A stretch of DNA of 7,735 bases from Bacillota bacterium (lineage in GTDB: Bacteria; Bacillota; Clostridia; Oscillospirales; Acutalibacteraceae), in the NCBI GenBank assembly GCA_023420245.1, contig JAEZWL010000116.1, forward strand, positions 1-7,735. The letters are read 5' to 3'. Shown here piece after piece: positions 6,297-7,735 of the stretch. The translations under genes were made by a program, and so were the position numbers. Positions within the stretch are counted from its first letter, which is position 1, and each line of letters starts with the position of its first letter. The notes below the pieces were generated by a model, which had not been told where the DNA came from, made no database searches, and saw nothing but the letters and a program-made list of their open reading frames with translations.

Positions 6297-6591
6297 CTTT
6301 TTTACAACGTGAATGCCTGCACGTTCACAGCCTTGATTCGGGAGTATTGAGGCACGTTTTAACTCTATCACACTCCTTCACACTTCATCGGGTGTGTGCC
6401 ACTGATAAAATGCATATAACTATTTCAGAACAGCATTTTAAACTTGTGGACTTTTACAACAAGATTATATCGGCTCATATCTCAATAATCAACTGGTAAA
6501 TCCAGGCAATTTGCCGAATTGTTTGTTTAATAAGTGTGAATAGAAAATAAAATGTTAAGAAATATTATCCAATATTACATGACTGATGGAT
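6297..6591. other. AT-rich intergenic stretch without a recognisable gene
   Basis: About 295 bp lie between the operator region and the terminator cluster. A plus-strand frame from 6278 to 6499 (TTG start) is open for 73 codons but has no ribosome binding site and no recognisable protein pattern. Weak symmetric elements are present (AACGTG at 6306-6311 and CACGTT at 6320-6325). No tRNA, riboswitch or mobile-element end was recognised. Confidence 0.5.
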
Positions 6592-6630
6592 AAAAGGGAA
6601 ACAGGCTCCCAACGGTGCTGTTCTCTTTTT
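6592..6630 (+). terminator. Possible rho-independent terminator, best read on the plus strand
   Basis: AAAAGGGAAACAG at 6592-6604 pairs with CTGTTCTCTTTT at 6618-6629, with one G-U wobble and one bulged A, around a 13 nt loop, and five T follow the inner C at 6625. On the minus strand the wobble becomes an A-C mismatch, so the plus orientation is favoured although no plus-strand gene is evident upstream. It may alternatively be a backup for leftward transcription from the dehydratase gene. Confidence 0.4.
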
Positions 6631-6641
6631 CGCAGTCATAT

Positions 6642-6670
6642 CAAAACGCCCGGCTGTGCCGGGCGTTTTG
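6642..6670. terminator. Strong rho-independent terminator after the UxaA-like gene
   Basis: CAAAACGCCCGGC (6642-6654) and its exact complement (6658-6670) form a 13 bp stem with a 3 nt loop. The GC-rich core is flanked by an AAAA/TTTT base, so it can work on both strands. It lies 60 bp past the stop of the leftward dehydratase gene and insulates the downstream operon from its transcription. Confidence 0.85.
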
Positions 6671-6701
6671 AAAAAGCTTTCGCCTTGCGCATAGCAGGCG
6701 A
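6671..6701 (-). terminator. First of two tandem terminators after the UxaA-like gene
   Basis: TCGCC at 6680-6684 pairs with GGCGA at 6697-6701 and TGC at 6686-6688 with GCA at 6694-6696, with one bulged T and a 5 nt loop. On the minus strand the hairpin is followed by AAGCTTTTT (6679-6671), a usable U-tract. It begins 30 bp past the dehydratase stop codon and directly precedes the stronger hairpin at 6642-6670. Confidence 0.55.
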
Positions 6702-6730
6702 CTGTACGAAATCGCCCGGGGGACGAAGTA

Positions 6731-7735
6731 TTACAGGGTAACTCCATTTTTAAAAATAGCAAGGTCTCGCTTATCAAAGGCCTCCGACTTTGTGGCTTTA
6801 TTGCCGGAAGCAACATCGATCACATAATCAAAGAATTTCTGAGAGAGTTCGGGCAGAGCTTCTCCGCTTAGCAGGGTCCCCGCGTCAAAATCAATCCAGC
6901 CGGCCTTTTTTCGGGCGAGCTCCGAATTACTGGAAATTTTGACTGTGGGAACAGGACAGCCGAAGGGTGTGCCCCGACCGGTGGTAAACAGTACGAGATG
7001 CGCACCGGAAATAGCGAGCGCGGTAGCCGCCACAAGGTCGTTTCCGGGACCCTGCAGCAGGGTAAGCCCTTTTTCCTGAACCGGCTGCCCGTAGGAAAGA
7101 ACGTCGTTTATCTGCGCGGTGCCGCCCTTCTGGATGCAGCCGAGAGATTTATCCTCGAGCGTAGTGATTCCGCCCTCTTTATTGCCGGGGGAGGGGTTGG
7201 AATCAATTTCCTGATGATAGCTTTTGAAGTACTTCTTGAAATTGTTGATCAAATCCACGGTCTTTTCAAAAACCACCTGATCGCGGCACCGGTTCATCAA
7301 TATAGTTTCCGCGCCGAACATTTCCGGTACCTCCGTCAAAATTGCCGTGCCGCCTTGCGCGATCAGCAGGTCAGAAAAAGCGCCGACAAGCGGATTGGCG
7401 GTAATTCCGGAAAACCCGTCTGAACCGCCGCATTTTAAGCCGACCACAAGGCTGTCTGCACTGCACGGCTCCCGTTTGAATTGAGCCGCGTATGCACAGA
7501 GCTCTTTTACGATATCCACGGCGGAACCCACCTCGTCTTCGAAATCCTGTGCGTTCAGGAACTGGACGCGTTCTTCGTCGTATTCTCCCAAAACCTTTTT
7601 CAGTTCGTCGATGTTGTTGTTTTCACAGCCCAAGCCGAGTACAAGTACTGCGCCCGCGTTCGGGTGACGGATTAAACCGGAAAGCGCAAGCTGAGTGTTC
7701 AGCAGGTCCTGAGAAAGCTGGGAACAGCCGTAAGG
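6731..7735 (-). CDS. uxaA: UxaA-family dehydratase, altronate dehydratase-like (C-terminal part; start outside window)
   Basis: The frame is open from the window edge to a TAA at 6731-6733 and gives 334 residues. The codon at 7633 (TTG) is internal: the frame continues upstream as P-Y-G-C-S-Q...H-P-N-A-G-A-V-L-V-L-G-L-G-C-E-N-N, a conserved stretch of the UxaA/GarD family. Other marks are L-K-C-G-G-S-D-G-F-S-G-I-T-A-N-P near fragment residues 100-115, T-E-V-P-E-M-F-G-A-E, N-P-S-P-G-N-K-E-G-G-I-T-T-L-E-D-K-S-L-G, F-T-T-G-R-G-T-P-F-G, W-I-D-F-D-A-G and the ending A-I-F-K-N-G-V-T-L. These fit altronate dehydratase, a metal-dependent cytosolic enzyme that converts altronate to 2-keto-3-deoxygluconate in galacturonate catabolism; related galactarate or other sugar-acid dehydratases are possible. 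Whether an N-terminal SAF domain is fused cannot be seen. It is read in the same direction as the transketolase operon but is separated by tandem terminators and about 530 bp. Confidence 0.85.
   Translation of the reverse strand, partial: PYGCSQLSQDLLNTQLALSGLIRHPNAGAVLVLGLGCENNNIDELKKVLGEYDEERVQFLNAQDFEDEVGSAVDIVKELCAYAAQFKREPCSADSLVVGLKCGGSDGFSGITANPLVGAFSDLLIAQGGTAILTEVPEMFGAETILMNRCRDQVVFEKTVDLINNFKKYFKSYHQEIDSNPSPGNKEGGITTLEDKSLGCIQKGGTAQINDVLSYGQPVQEKGLTLLQGPGNDLVAATALAISGAHLVLFTTGRGTPFGCPVPTVKISSNSELARKKAGWIDFDAGTLLSGEALPELSQKFFDYVIDVASGNKATKSEAFDKRDLAIFKNGVTL

Noticed and set aside
6351..6400. Possible larger fold using GGCAC (6351-6355) with GTGCC (6396-6400) and CACAC/GTGTG inside
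   Set aside because: The pairings are short and loosely spaced and match no riboswitch or RNA family I recognise.
6278..6499. A 73-codon plus-strand open frame in the intergenic region
   Set aside because: It has a TTG start without a Shine-Dalgarno and no protein-like pattern; an internal ATG near 6408 also lacks a ribosome binding site.
6301..6730. Search for mobile-element ends, CRISPR repeats or tRNA remnants in the gene-free stretch
   Set aside because: No terminal inverted repeats with target duplications, regular spacer-repeat pattern or cloverleaf was seen; the symmetric elements are explained by operators and terminators.
6565..6816. An 83-codon minus-strand open frame across the terminators and the end of the dehydratase gene
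   Set aside because: It runs through two terminator hairpins and overlaps the dehydratase in another frame.

Overview
The window looks like a piece of a Clostridia-type Firmicutes chromosome, plausibly an Oscillospiraceae/Ruminococcaceae-like anaerobe. The reasons are near-consensus AGGAGG ribosome binding sites, a carbohydrate ABC importer without its own ATPase gene, a lipoprotein binding protein with a Ser/Ala/Gly linker, and a transketolase split into two genes. This placement is inference; there is no rRNA or marker gene here.

Layout from left to right. Bases 1-74 hold the last codons of a plus-strand gene that resembles the end of a GyrI-like/AraC effector-binding domain. A hairpin terminator (90-121) lies between it and a large convergent operon. 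The operon is read leftward from about 6250 to 197, in this order: a FadR-subfamily GntR regulator, a sugar-binding lipoprotein, a MalF-type permease, a MalG-type permease, a transketolase N-terminal subunit, a transketolase C-terminal subunit and a small cupin. Spacing is tight throughout (4 bp overlap, abutting stop/start, 8 bp overlap, 11-23 bp gaps). The one exception is the 113 bp gap after the binding-protein gene, which holds a perfect 9 bp stem-loop. Upstream of the regulator lies a perfect 14 bp palindrome with a third half-site, flanked by a nearly concentric 11 bp inverted repeat.

The remaining intergenic space (about 6300-6730) is AT-rich and apparently noncoding, apart from a cluster of terminator hairpins at 6592-6701. 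The right edge (6731-7735) holds the C-terminal 334 residues of a UxaA-family dehydratase (altronate dehydratase-like), read leftward and cut by the window end.

Inferred biology: a substrate-responsive regulator controls a dedicated importer for a carbohydrate or sugar acid. Its processing includes a transketolase step carried out by a two-subunit enzyme and a small cupin of unknown reaction. The neighbouring UxaA-type gene suggests a uronate/aldonate setting, but terminators separate it from the operon. No kinase, isomerase of a recognised family, glycoside hydrolase or transporter ATPase is visible, so the substrate cannot be assigned from this window.
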